From: Candidatus Poribacteria bacterium
GTDB lineage: Bacteria; Poribacteria; WGA-4E; WGA-3G
Length of the DNA: 47,173 nucleotides
Direction of reading: 5' to 3'
NCBI GenBank assembly: GCA_026710795.1
Contig: JAPOQK010000047.1
Span: 1 to 47,173, forward strand
Position 1 is the stretch's first letter. Each line of letters starts with the position of its first letter. Position numbers and translations under genes: made by a program. The notes under the pieces were generated by a model, which had not been told where the DNA came from, did no database searches, and saw only the letters and a list, made by a program, of their open reading frames with translations. This document shows positions 34,235-43,266 of this stretch, one piece after another.

Positions 34235-35290
34235 TTACCAATCCTCATCAAGAAAAGGAGTACTGGGATAACTGTAGACATTTCCTTCAAAGTTACGTAG
34301 TTGTATTTCATCGTCATCAAACGTGACAATAGGATCTGGGATTAAGGCAATTTTTCCACCACCACCTGGTGCATCAATCACATAGTGTGGAACACCAAGT
34401 CCAGAGATATGTCCACGTAATGCTGCAACAATATCCAATCCTGTTTTCACTGCAGTTCTAAAATGATCTGTTCCAACGACAAGATCTGCCTGATAGATAT
34501 AATACGGTTTGACACGAATTCGTAGTAATCCTTTCATCAGTTCAACCATAACATCAGGATCGTCGTTCACACCTTTTAGCAAGACTGCTTGATTTCCGAG
34601 AGGTATTCCTGCATCTGCTAACATTCCACAAGCTTTTTCAGTTTCAGGAGTTATTTCTCGTGGATGATTGAAATGGGTATTGATATAAAATGGGTGGTAA
34701 CGTTTTAATATCTCACATAATTCTGGTGTAATTCGTTGTGGTAAAGTGACTGGTACGCGGGAACCGATACGTATGATTTCGAGATGTTCAATTGCACGGA
34801 GACCACCAACGATCCTCTCGATCTTTTTATCTGTCAACATCAAAGGGTCACCACCAGAGATAATAACATCACGTATCTCTGGATGAGCTTGAATATAGGC
34901 GAGGCCCCTTTCTATATTGTCTTCTGAGATTGAATGTGGATCACCGACTTTCCGTTTACGCGTGCAAAAACGACAATAGATAGGACACATGTAATTGACA
35001 TAAAAGAGTGCCCTGTCTGGATACCTATGGGTAACGTTTGGCACTTCACTATCATCTTCTTCATGAAGTGGGTCTTCTACACCTGTACTGATTAACTCAC
35101 GTGGATCAGGAACAACCTGTTTCCAAATTGCATCACCAGGTTTCTCAATAAGACTTAGATAATATGGGTTTATGCGTATAGGAAATTCTTTGTGAATACG
35201 ACGCATCTCTTCAATATCAACATTAAATACAGACGCAAGTTTTTCTGGTGTATTGACTGTATCTCTAACGAGTTGCTTCCATTCTTCCAT
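34235..35290 (-). CDS. KamA/EpmB-family radical SAM aminomutase
   Basis: This 351-residue radical SAM enzyme is of the lysine 2,3-aminomutase family. The cluster cysteines are Cys102, Cys106 and Cys109 in MCPIYCRFCTRKRK. SGGDPLMLTDKKIE and VPHYVIDAPGGGGKIAL (PLP lysine and glycine region) are conserved. The length and missing C-terminal extension fit EpmB, which modifies elongation factor P, or a short KamA. No efp, epmA or lysine-fermentation genes are in the window, so the function stays open. It follows the cyclophilin gene by 36 bases on the same strand. Confidence 0.85.
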   Translation of the reverse strand: MEEWKQLVRDTVNTPEKLASVFNVDIEEMRRIHKEFPIRINPYYLSLIEKPGDAIWKQVVPDPRELISTGVEDPLHEEDDSEVPNVTHRYPDRALFYVNYMCPIYCRFCTRKRKVGDPHSISEDNIERGLAYIQAHPEIRDVIISGGDPLMLTDKKIERIVGGLRAIEHLEIIRIGSRVPVTLPQRITPELCEILKRYHPFYINTHFNHPREITPETEKACGMLADAGIPLGNQAVLLKGVNDDPDVMVELMKGLLRIRVKPYYIYQADLVVGTDHFRTAVKTGLDIVAALRGHISGLGVPHYVIDAPGGGGKIALIPDPIVTFDDDEIQLRNFEGNVYSYPSTPFLDEDW

Positions 35291-35326
35291 AAAAATAGTT
35301 CCTTTTCATCCGTTTTTAGATTGAAA

Positions 35327-35860
35327 TCAGTTATCTAATTCTTGGAATTTATGCGTAACCTCGTTCATAATATCACCTTCACGAAGTTGGTCGATCACAT
35401 CTATTCCCTCAATGACACGTCCGAATGTGGTGTAACTGCCATTTAGATGAGTATATCCGCTTGTATCTTCGTTTAGACAGATATAGAATTGACTTCCTGC
35501 AGAATTTGGAGAGGGTTTTCGTGCCATGGCTATGACACCTTTTTCATGTGCAGGCATCATTTTGCGAAGTTTAGCGTCTTGGAATTCTCCTGGAATGGTC
35601 CATCCTGGACCCCCAGTTCCGGTTCCATCAGGGTCGCCACCTTGTATAACGAAGTCTTTTACATATCGGTGGAAAGATAAACCGTCATAAAATCCTGTTT
35701 CTACTAACTTTACAAAATTCGCTACGGTTTTTGGGGCGCATTCAGGATAAAGTTCTATGATAATGTTTCCTTTATCCGTTTTAAGCGTTACAATTGATAA
35801 CTGATTATTTGTGCTTGATATTACTGCATTTACAAACGAATTTAATAATACTAATTGCAT
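35327..35860 (-). CDS. Peptidyl-prolyl cis-trans isomerase, cyclophilin type
   Basis: This prolyl isomerase is of the small bacterial cyclophilin class, with 177 residues. The active-site blocks are visible: FHRYVKDFVIQGGDP (catalytic Arg in FHR), GVIAMARKPSPNSAGSQFYICL and the YTTFGRVIEGIDVI ending. About 20 residues precede the usual start (VTLKTDKGNIIIEL) and are weakly hydrophobic. A good GAGGT site 3-4 bases before the ATG at 35860 supports them. With no clear signal peptide it is probably cytoplasmic. Confidence 0.93.
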   Translation of the reverse strand: MQLVLLNSFVNAVISSTNNQLSIVTLKTDKGNIIIELYPECAPKTVANFVKLVETGFYDGLSFHRYVKDFVIQGGDPDGTGTGGPGWTIPGEFQDAKLRKMMPAHEKGVIAMARKPSPNSAGSQFYICLNEDTSGYTHLNGSYTTFGRVIEGIDVIDQLREGDIMNEVTHKFQELDN

Positions 35861-36217
35861 TATACCTCACTAAAAATACTATATAGATGTAATAAATTGA
35901 TAAAATTTTTCTCGTAGATTTTACTATAATTTAGTTATTAAAAAGCCATATTTTTTCTGATCAAATGATTGCTATGACTACTATCCACTTGAAACATTAT
36001 ACATATTATTCGGACTGAAGTCAAGTGAATTATCTTTTGTTATGTAAGCAGAATTAAAGTTTGATATTTGATTTTCCTTAATAGTTTCTATTAATTATTA
36101 TTGTCTAACCTGCCATTCCAACTACCTAAAAGTACAATGTGCCTTGTAATATATATTATTTGTAGAGTTACAATAATCAAAATAGAAACACGTAAAGACA
36201 TATATGAAAGGCATCTA

Positions 36218-36247
36218 TTGAGTTGTCTTGACAACTTACAATATAAT
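36218..36247 (+). promoter_or_regulatory. Promoter of disA
   Basis: TTGAGT (36218-36223) and TATAAT (36242-36247) are separated by 18 bases. The start would be near 36254, with AAGGAGGAGG at 36264-36273 before the GTG start at 36282. The spacer is largely filled by a perfect palindrome. Confidence 0.6.
36221..36236. promoter_or_regulatory. Operator-like palindrome in the disA promoter spacer
   Basis: AGTTGTCTTGACAACT has two perfect 7-bp arms around TT. It overlaps the last three bases of the -35 box and ends 5 bases before the -10 box, the classic place for a repressor. The centre shares GTCTTGA with the palindrome at 8557-8578. Confidence 0.5.
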
Positions 36248-36281
36248 GTGTTACTCTAATTTTAAGGAGGAGGTGAGAGTA

Positions 36282-37388
36282 GTGCTGAAAATTCCGACAG
36301 AAAATCAGAAGGAACGAGAACTCGTTTCTACTTTAAAACTACTGTCGCCAGGAACATATCTTCGAGCAGGTATTGATTTAATTATCCAAGCCAATACAGG
36401 TGGTTTGATAGTTGTTGGTGATACTCCAGAAATATTATCTTTGACTGAAAGTGGTTTCCGGATAAATTGTCCATATACTCCTACGCGTCTTTCTGAATTA
36501 GCAAAAATGGATGGGGCAATTATTCTTTCATCAGACCTGAAACGAATCGTCCGTGCAAATGTCACGCTTCTGTTAAACACATCTATATTTTCTAATGAGA
36601 CTGGTTTACGTCATCGGGCTGCAGAAAAATTTTCTAAGGAGACAGGTCATATAGTTCTTGCTGTTTCAAGAAGACGCAATACACTGACACTTTATACAGG
36701 AGACCAAAATTATATATTTCGTGAACGTCCAATTCTGATATCTGGGGCAAATCAAACTATGCTTGCCTTGACACAATATGCAAAAGATTTGCATAATGCT
36801 ATTGCAATTCTTAACTGGACAGAGTTAAGTGGAACTGTTACGTTGTCAAATGTTATTAAGACTATACAAGTCTGTGAGAGAGTTCGACGAACTGAGCATG
36901 AATTAAATCGATACAGAATTGAATTAGGAACAGAAGCACAATCACTTCAACTTACACCATCAGATTTATCTGTAGAAATTGAAAGTGCATTACTTATCAT
37001 TAAGGATTATTATATAGATGAAGAATTGCATGAAAATCAAGTTTTTGAAAATATATTTGAATTTAATGCGGATGAATTATCTGATGAGAAAAATATAAGC
37101 TCTGCTTTGGGGTATCCTTCTAATTTTAACAACTATGATGAACTGTTAGTACCACGTGGGTATAGGTTACTTAGTCAGATACCACGGATTCCAATGGATA
37201 TCGTAGAGAATATTGTAAACAACCTAAAAACATTAGAGGCAATCACAACATCTTCCATAGAGGCACTGAAAGATATAAAAGGAGTAGGAAATACTCGAGC
37301 AACTGCCATTAAGGAAGCTTTAGTACAGATGAAAACAGGAACCACACAACCACAAGCTTTGGCATTACCTATATATGATTGGGATTGA
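36282..37388 (+). CDS. disA: DNA-integrity scanning diadenylate cyclase DisA
   Basis: DisA makes cyclic di-AMP from two ATP and scans DNA for branched structures. The catalytic DAC domain shows DGA (KMDGAIIL) and RHR (GLRHRAAE). A helical linker runs from about residue 160, and the C-terminal HhH DNA-binding motif is seen in LKDIKGVGNTRATAIKEAL. The GTG at 36282 after a strong AAGGAGGAGG gives 368 residues, the usual length. A longer frame to 36228 starts inside the promoter. The C-terminus TTQPQALALPIYDWD is an added tail. Two genes for lipoprotein and membrane-anchored NTF2-like proteins follow and may share the transcript. Confidence 0.94.
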   Translation: MLKIPTENQKERELVSTLKLLSPGTYLRAGIDLIIQANTGGLIVVGDTPEILSLTESGFRINCPYTPTRLSELAKMDGAIILSSDLKRIVRANVTLLLNTSIFSNETGLRHRAAEKFSKETGHIVLAVSRRRNTLTLYTGDQNYIFRERPILISGANQTMLALTQYAKDLHNAIAILNWTELSGTVTLSNVIKTIQVCERVRRTEHELNRYRIELGTEAQSLQLTPSDLSVEIESALLIIKDYYIDEELHENQVFENIFEFNADELSDEKNISSALGYPSNFNNYDELLVPRGYRLLSQIPRIPMDIVENIVNNLKTLEAITTSSIEALKDIKGVGNTRATAIKEALVQMKTGTTQPQALALPIYDWD

Positions 37389-37441
37389 TTAGTCGAATTT
37401 CAGCTACAACAATTAGTAACCTTAATTACAGGAGTCTAATA

Positions 37442-38791
37442 ATGAAACGAATCTGTGGATGTTTTAAAGTCATCAAGAATTTAAAAGAGATTGAGAGATT
37501 TCGTAATATATATATTTATGGATTTATTCTTAGTACTGTATTTTTTGCTGCATGTAGTGGAAAATTTGGTTCAATAGAACAACAAGATGTTGCTACACAC
37601 ATACAGCAAGCAGAACAGGCAGTAGAATATGCTCGTGAAGCAAATGCCCCTTCACTTGCATTTAAGGAATACGAACAAGCAGAAACATATCTTGAAATGG
37701 CAAAAGAAGCACAAGCAAACAAGAATGGGATAGATTCCATTACCTATGCCAATAAAGCTATATCACATGCAGTAATTGCCAAACGAATAGCTATCCAAAA
37801 CACAGTTAATGCAGAATTCAATGCTTCAATACTTGAAAAAGATGCACTCATAAAAGAACTACGTAACAACATGACAACCCATGAAAGAAAAATGAGAGAC
37901 TTAGAAACCAATATTCATACGCATCTTGAAACATTAACTGAATTAAACGCTAATATTCGTACTCTTGAAAATAAGAACCGTGAACTAATTAACGAAAAAA
38001 GTTCGCACCAAGAAAAAGTCGCAGAACTTAGTGAAACTCTAAAAGCAATTCAAGTAAGGGTCGCAAACTCAGAAACTGATGTAAGAAATTATGGTAATCA
38101 AGTAAAAGATCTCAAACGAAAACTTGATGTTGCTGATAATATTGCCAATTCTGCCAATAAACAAAAACGGGCTGCCATAGCAGAATCCGAATCATTGAGA
38201 AAAGAACTACGTCAACAGGCAAAGGTATATACAGACAAACTTGCGGAAGCTGCAAAGAAAAACATAGCAACCGAGCACGCTGAATATTTGCGGAAGGTTG
38301 CTGCTGAAGCACGAGCCTATGAGAAACAATTGCACAGCAACGAACCTAAACGAACAGGGAGAACATCACTTTCAGCTGAACAAATCAATTCCGGTAAAAC
38401 CGTCCTAAGTTCATGGGAAAATGCATGGAATAGTCAGAATCTTGATGCTCATTTAGGTCATTATATTCCGAATATTTCTGCTTCCAAAATAGTAACACGG
38501 GAAAGTAAAGAAAATCAGAGTAATATCAACCGAAGTGAAATTGAATCTGCACTCCGTGAGATGAATACTCAATCTTGGAAGAAATTTGATTCTGATTTTG
38601 AGGTGGAGCAAGAGAGTGTTATCGGATCATATAAATATAGACGTTTAGTTTCACCTGCACAGACAGAAGATGATACTGAATTATACGATATGTGGTTCCG
38701 TGAAATATGGGTACATCAGGTTCAAGGTAAATGGAAAATATATCGTGAAATATGGCAAATCTATAAAAATGTTCCGAATTATAAGGAGTAA
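37442..38791 (+). CDS. Coiled-coil lipoprotein with DUF4398-like and NTF2-like domains
   Basis: This predicted lipoprotein has 449 residues. After a long 22-residue basic lead and a hydrophobic helix, the lipobox FAAC places the lipid on Cys38. Residues about 50-110 have the DUF4398-like helices with repeated AEQAVEYAREANA and YEQAETYLEMAKEA. A long coiled coil follows to about 300 (Leu, Glu, Lys, Asn-rich). The last 110 residues match an NTF2-like fold: SSWENAWNSQNLDAHLGHY and KWKIYREIW. A CAGGAG site precedes the ATG at 37442; an earlier frame to 37379 overlaps disA. The NTF2-like part recurs in the next gene. Confidence 0.7.
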   Translation: MKRICGCFKVIKNLKEIERFRNIYIYGFILSTVFFAACSGKFGSIEQQDVATHIQQAEQAVEYAREANAPSLAFKEYEQAETYLEMAKEAQANKNGIDSITYANKAISHAVIAKRIAIQNTVNAEFNASILEKDALIKELRNNMTTHERKMRDLETNIHTHLETLTELNANIRTLENKNRELINEKSSHQEKVAELSETLKAIQVRVANSETDVRNYGNQVKDLKRKLDVADNIANSANKQKRAAIAESESLRKELRQQAKVYTDKLAEAAKKNIATEHAEYLRKVAAEARAYEKQLHSNEPKRTGRTSLSAEQINSGKTVLSSWENAWNSQNLDAHLGHYIPNISASKIVTRESKENQSNINRSEIESALREMNTQSWKKFDSDFEVEQESVIGSYKYRRLVSPAQTEDDTELYDMWFREIWVHQVQGKWKIYREIWQIYKNVPNYKE

Positions 38792-38795
38792 GTAG

Positions 38796-40196
38796 ATGAA
38801 CGATTTTCAAAACTTAACAAAAACTTCATTGTCAACTATTATAAAATGGGGCGCAATCCCACTTATACTTGTCATTTTAGCAGTTGTTGGCATCTTACTT
38901 ACCAGTTCAAGTGAAACATCTTCCGGGTTTTTAACTAAATGGAAAAACGCAATGGAATCAGGGAGTATTGAGAATTATGATACATTATGGGATAATAAGG
39001 CACGTTCACAACTGAATTCAGGTTATCAGCATACAGCTGAACTATTTGCTGAAAGATTCGTGATTGAAGTCAATATTTCAAATGCAGTTGATAGAACTCG
39101 TAAGGTTGCTCAATACCCAAATTATTTACAGATTGAAGAAATCCCTATTCTAATACATACAATTGGAGAACCGTTACTTCAATCAAGAACACTTACAATT
39201 GCTAAAAAGGGGTTTATTCGTCAGCATTGGAAACTTGTTAGAGATGAAGTAATCAGTGAAGAAATTGGCACTGATCTCTCTGCATTTGAAGCATCCAGAT
39301 CAGAAAGGAAAACTACGCAAGTCAATAGTCCTGTAACACCATTAGTTTTAAAGTGGAAGGAAGCAATTGAAGCACAAGATAAAAAGAAATATTCATCTCT
39401 TTGGGATAAATCCTCTCGTAAAAGACATCAGAATAATTACCAACTTGCACTGGCACAGATGTCAGATACCTCAGAAGTCGATTTAAGTCTTGCCTCCTAT
39501 ACCCCTATTGCCAAATCGAAAACCAAACATGTGGTGGAAAACATAAGTATAACAACCTATAATGCTAATACTCCCATAGGATCTCATACACGTAAATTGA
39601 CCATAGAAAAGAAAGGTTTTTTCATTAGAGGTTGGAAATTAATCAATGATGAGGTAGTAGGAGATTATCTTTCTGAGAATCCTATTGTACAACAGGAACA
39701 ACCGGAGATGGATCCTATACAAGAAGAAACTGAATCTGGTATCTATAGTGGTGATGCACCGCTTGATACACAACTTAAGGCAAGTCAAGTGCTTGGTAAA
39801 TGGCAGCAAGCATGGGAAGATAAAGACCTTGATACATATATGTCAATCTATGCTGATAGAGCATTAATTACACGTGTTTCGGTTAAAAATGGCAAGGAAA
39901 TTCCATCCTATCTTACTAAGAAACAACTCCGTGAGAAAATGAGAAGGTTGAATGTACATTATTCAGGTATTCAGGTTAAAATATCCAAATTGGTAATCAA
40001 TGGGGATAGAGCGGTGGCTGATATAGAGTTTTTACAAGAATTTAAAGGAACACCAGCCTCAGGTTCTCGACCAGCGTATTCTGATATTGGTATTAAACAA
40101 TTGGATTTAATGATTGATCCGGCTGACGGTTATTGGAAAATATATGGTGAGACTTGGAGTAGATACGAAAATGTGCCTAAGTTCCCAAAAGACTAA
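38796..40196 (+). CDS. Membrane-anchored protein with three NTF2-like repeats
   Basis: This 466-residue protein has one N-terminal membrane helix (residues 18-40) and then three related domains. Each starts with a KWxxAxExxDxxxYxxLW pattern (FLTKWKNAMESGS near 46, LVLKWKEAIEAQD near 184, VLGKWQQAWEDKD near 331), as in NTF2-like/SnoaL-type folds. The third domain ends DPADGYWKIYGETW, which parallels QVQGKWKIYREIW in the previous protein. The soluble part should be periplasmic. It follows the lipoprotein gene by 4 bases. NTF2-like domains often bind peptides or small ligands; the role is unknown. Confidence 0.68.
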   Translation: MNDFQNLTKTSLSTIIKWGAIPLILVILAVVGILLTSSSETSSGFLTKWKNAMESGSIENYDTLWDNKARSQLNSGYQHTAELFAERFVIEVNISNAVDRTRKVAQYPNYLQIEEIPILIHTIGEPLLQSRTLTIAKKGFIRQHWKLVRDEVISEEIGTDLSAFEASRSERKTTQVNSPVTPLVLKWKEAIEAQDKKKYSSLWDKSSRKRHQNNYQLALAQMSDTSEVDLSLASYTPIAKSKTKHVVENISITTYNANTPIGSHTRKLTIEKKGFFIRGWKLINDEVVGDYLSENPIVQQEQPEMDPIQEETESGIYSGDAPLDTQLKASQVLGKWQQAWEDKDLDTYMSIYADRALITRVSVKNGKEIPSYLTKKQLREKMRRLNVHYSGIQVKISKLVINGDRAVADIEFLQEFKGTPASGSRPAYSDIGIKQLDLMIDPADGYWKIYGETWSRYENVPKFPKD

Positions 40197-40275
40197 TATG
40201 TATTTTCTATCCTTTGTCATCTATGAAACCATACTTTTTTCTTCCTAACGTTTGATATAGTAATTGCCTCATAAC

Positions 40276-40689
40276 ATGCCTACTGAGTTCCTAACCAAAC
40301 GCAAAATTGAGTTTTCTGATACTGATATGGCAGGAATCGTCCATTTTTCGAGGTTTTTCATCTTTATGGAAACCGCTGAACACGAATTCCTTCGGAGTTT
40401 AGGGACAAGTGTTGCAACTGAATGGAATGGCGATAAAATCGGATGGCCCCGACTTACCGCATCCTGTGAATATCTAAGTCCACTGAGATATGAAGATGAG
40501 GTGGACATACGGCTTTGTGTAACCAACATCAGTACAAAATCACTTACATATCAATTCCACTTTACGCTTGAAGGTACGGATATCGCACGCGGGCAGCTTA
40601 TTACTGTCTGCTGTAAAACAAATCCAGGTGAAAAGATACAAGCCATTCCGATCCCTGAATTCATCTCCTCTCAAATCTCTACAACTTAA
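40276..40689 (+). CDS. 4-hydroxybenzoyl-CoA-type acyl-CoA thioesterase
   Basis: This hot-dog-fold thioesterase hydrolyses acyl-CoA or acyl-ACP. The family signature IEFSDTDMAGIVHFSRFFIFMETAEHEFL is at the N-terminus, with the catalytic Asp in DTDMAG and the His of the VHF block. The 137-residue length is normal. I chose the ATG at 40276; an in-frame TTG at 40264 adds only four residues. It is followed by a cupin gene after 37 bases. The substrate is not deducible. Confidence 0.87.
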   Translation: MPTEFLTKRKIEFSDTDMAGIVHFSRFFIFMETAEHEFLRSLGTSVATEWNGDKIGWPRLTASCEYLSPLRYEDEVDIRLCVTNISTKSLTYQFHFTLEGTDIARGQLITVCCKTNPGEKIQAIPIPEFISSQISTT

Positions 40690-40726
40690 TATACCACCTT
40701 AATAATACAACATATTTGAGGAAGTC

Positions 40727-41134
40727 ATGAAAAATATCCTGAACATTGCGGATGCAGAAGTAGTTCGAATTGAAGGTGAAGCACCACGAACGCTGTATAC
40801 ACTCATCGAACCAAATATTCAGAATACTAAACATCTTACTATGGGTTTAGAAGAAATTGATCCCGATAGTGAAATACCGATACACTCACATAGTAAAGAG
40901 GAAGAGGTTATTTTTGTCTTCGCAGGAAAAGGGATGGCGTATGTTGGGGGTGAGGAGGCAGAAATGGAAAAAGGAACGGTAATCTATATTCCACCAAATG
41001 TTGAACATCGTTTTGTTAACACAGGAGATCAACCACTATGGATTACCTGGACATTATCACCTCCCGGCTTTGAAGAAAAGATACGTAAAATAGCCGAAGG
41101 TTCTGCGGGAGTGGAAATATATAGCAAAACATAA
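40727..41134 (+). CDS. Cupin-domain protein
   Basis: This is a single-cupin beta barrel of 135 residues. Metal-binding residues in the first cupin motif are IHSHSKEEEVIFVFAGKG (two His and one Glu), and the second motif is PPNVEHRFVNTGDQP with the last His. Small cupins of this type bind a metal and act as isomerases, dioxygenases or sugar-binding proteins. The ribosome-binding site GAGGA, 4-5 bases before the ATG, is good. The stop is 8 bases from the convergent EF-G gene, so there is almost no room for a terminator. Confidence 0.85.
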   Translation: MKNILNIADAEVVRIEGEAPRTLYTLIEPNIQNTKHLTMGLEEIDPDSEIPIHSHSKEEEVIFVFAGKGMAYVGGEEAEMEKGTVIYIPPNVEHRFVNTGDQPLWITWTLSPPGFEEKIRKIAEGSAGVEIYSKT

Positions 41135-41142
41135 TCAAGACG

Positions 41143-43239
41143 TTAAGAACCACTTATAGATGATGGTGCAGCGTCATAATGTGAAAATTCCATAGTAAAT
41201 GCACCGCGTCCTTGTGTCATAGAACGGAGTTGGGTTGTATATTGAAAAGTCTCTGCTAACGGGATGATTGCATTTATGATATTGGTCATATCTTCAGAAT
41301 TTGTCTCATTAATTTGAGCACGACGTGCATTTAAGTCTCCAATGACTTTTCCTACATGTTCATCTGGAACAGTGATATGTATTTTCATAATCGGTTCAAG
41401 AAGTAATGGGTTTGCATTCCTCACAGCCTTCTCAAAAGCAACTACCGCTGCAGCTTCATACGCTACTTCGGATGAGTCAGTCGGATGGATGGAACCACCG
41501 GTTAGGGTAACCTTTATATCTTGTAATGTATATCCCATCAGTGCACCAGTACCCATAGCACCTTCAAGCGTAGTCTCGATTGAAGGCACAAATTGTCGGG
41601 GAATATGTGTCTCATCCGTTCTATCCTCAAATTCAAAACCGGCATCCCTTTCTATAGGCTCTACACGAACCGCAACATCACCGTATATACCTTCCTCGTC
41701 TGTCTTATGGATATGTGTGCCGCGTCCTTCTGCAGCTGTGCTAATTGTTTCACGGTATGCAACCTGTAGCTGATGCACACGAGCATTTACACCGAACTCT
41801 CGAATCATACGGTCAGTGAGGATTTCTAAGTGAAGTTCTCCCATGCCAGAGATAATCCGCTGTCCAGTTTCTTTATCAATACCGACAGTAAACGTTGGAT
41901 CTTCATCCATAAGTTTTTCCAGCGTTTCTTCCAATGCGTCTGTATCACTTGTACGTTCAGGTTCAATCGCAACGGAGATTACTGGCGGCGGAAATTCAAT
42001 GGACTCAAGTAACAGAGGATGCTGTATATCGCTCAATGTGTGTCCAGTTTTGGTATTACGCATTCCTACAAGTGCCACAATGTCTCCTGCATAGGCAGCG
42101 TCACAACTTGCTTCTTTATTCGCATGCATCTGTAAAATTCTATTCACACGTTCTTTTTTCTCTGTTGCTACATTATAAACTACCTCACCCCTTTTAAGTG
42201 TGCCAGAATATACACGACAATAAATCAACTTATCCACGGTGTCGTGACTTGCGACCTTAAAGGCTAATGCAGAAAAGGGTTCAGAGTCATCAGCATGACG
42301 TAAGACAATTTCAGTACTTTGTATCTTCGTCTTTTTGGATGATTTTCCTTTTGCAGGTTTAGAAACTTCACCTTCAATCGGAGGAACATCAACTGGAGAT
42401 GGAAGATAATCAATGACAGCATCAAGTAAAGGTTGAACCCCTTGATTCTTTAGTGAACTGCCACATAATACAGGGATAAAACTTCCCTTTAACGTTGCTC
42501 CTCGAATACCTGCTACTAACTCGTCAACTAAGATCTCATTTCCTTCAAGATATTTCTCAAGAAGTTCATCATCGTCTGAAGCGACATTCTCCAAGAGTAA
42601 TTCGCGAGCAATATTTGCTTCGTCTTGTATTTCAGATGGTATTTCTTCTTCTTTAAATGTCTTACCTTGGTCAGACTCATTCCAATAGATGGCTTTCATT
42701 GCTATCAAATCAACAATCCCGCTAAAATCTCGTCCTTCACCAATTGGTATTTGCAATGGTATAGGATTTGTGTCAAACCGATCCGTCATCATCTCAAGTA
42801 CACGATTAAAATTTGCCCCGACACGATCCATCTTATTGACGAAAGCAATACGTGGTATCTGGTACCGTTCTGCTTGATTCCATACAGTCTCAGATTGTGG
42901 TTCAACACCTCCAACTGCACAAAATAGTGCAATTACACCGTCCAATACTCGCAAGGAACGTTCAACTTCAACTGTGAAATCAACGTGTCCTGGAGTATCT
43001 ATTAAATGAAAGGCATGGTCTCGCCAGAAACAGGTAGTAGCTGCAGCAGTTATCGTAACACCGCGCTCACGTTCCTGAACCATCCAATCCATCTCTGCAG
43101 TACCATCATCAACAGTACCGATTTTATGTTTCTTGCCTGTATAAAATAAGATTCGTTCGGTTGTAGTTGTTTTTCCTGCATCTATGTGTGCTGCAATACC
43201 GATATTACGGACCTTTTCAATTGGATATTCGCGTGCCAT
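41143..43239 (-). CDS. fusA: Translation elongation factor G
   Basis: EF-G is the GTPase that drives ribosomal translocation. The 698-residue protein has all G motifs: [44 protein letters not shown] and a CGSS block, followed by domains II-V including GMGELHLEI and the [12 protein letters not shown]-terminus. A small Lys/Ser-rich insert ([12 protein letters not shown]) sits at the G-domain/domain II junction. A good AAGGA site is about 6 bases before the ATG. It is not in a str operon (no rpsL, rpsG or tuf nearby) but lies 27 bases after an MDR dehydrogenase gene, so it may be an EF-G paralogue. Confidence 0.93.
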   Translation of the reverse strand: MAREYPIEKVRNIGIAAHIDAGKTTTTERILFYTGKKHKIGTVDDGTAEMDWMVQERERGVTITAAATTCFWRDHAFHLIDTPGHVDFTVEVERSLRVLDGVIALFCAVGGVEPQSETVWNQAERYQIPRIAFVNKMDRVGANFNRVLEMMTDRFDTNPIPLQIPIGEGRDFSGIVDLIAMKAIYWNESDQGKTFKEEEIPSEIQDEANIARELLLENVASDDDELLEKYLEGNEILVDELVAGIRGATLKGSFIPVLCGSSLKNQGVQPLLDAVIDYLPSPVDVPPIEGEVSKPAKGKSSKKTKIQSTEIVLRHADDSEPFSALAFKVASHDTVDKLIYCRVYSGTLKRGEVVYNVATEKKERVNRILQMHANKEASCDAAYAGDIVALVGMRNTKTGHTLSDIQHPLLLESIEFPPPVISVAIEPERTSDTDALEETLEKLMDEDPTFTVGIDKETGQRIISGMGELHLEILTDRMIREFGVNARVHQLQVAYRETISTAAEGRGTHIHKTDEEGIYGDVAVRVEPIERDAGFEFEDRTDETHIPRQFVPSIETTLEGAMGTGALMGYTLQDIKVTLTGGSIHPTDSSEVAYEAAAVVAFEKAVRNANPLLLEPIMKIHITVPDEHVGKVIGDLNARRAQINETNSEDMTNIINAIIPLAETFQYTTQLRSMTQGRGAFTMEFSHYDAAPSSISGS

Positions 43240-43266
43240 CTGTTTCCTTATTATATCTGTGAAAAA

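Larger units (their letters stand above)
35861..36281. other. AT-rich intergenic region before disA
   Basis: This region of about 420 bases is strongly AT-rich between the divergent cyclophilin and disA genes. Its right end holds the disA promoter and a perfect palindrome (36218-36247). In the remaining part I see only AT-rich words and no confident promoter for the cyclophilin gene. Confidence 0.45.

Noticed and set aside
36228..36281. Extended N-terminus of DisA from a TTG at 36228
   Set aside because: This stretch contains the promoter and a strong ribosome-binding site that points to the GTG at 36282.
41342..41773. 143-codon plus-strand frame inside fusA
   Set aside because: It is the mirror frame of a well-conserved EF-G coding region and is Ser/Thr-rich as expected for an antisense shadow.
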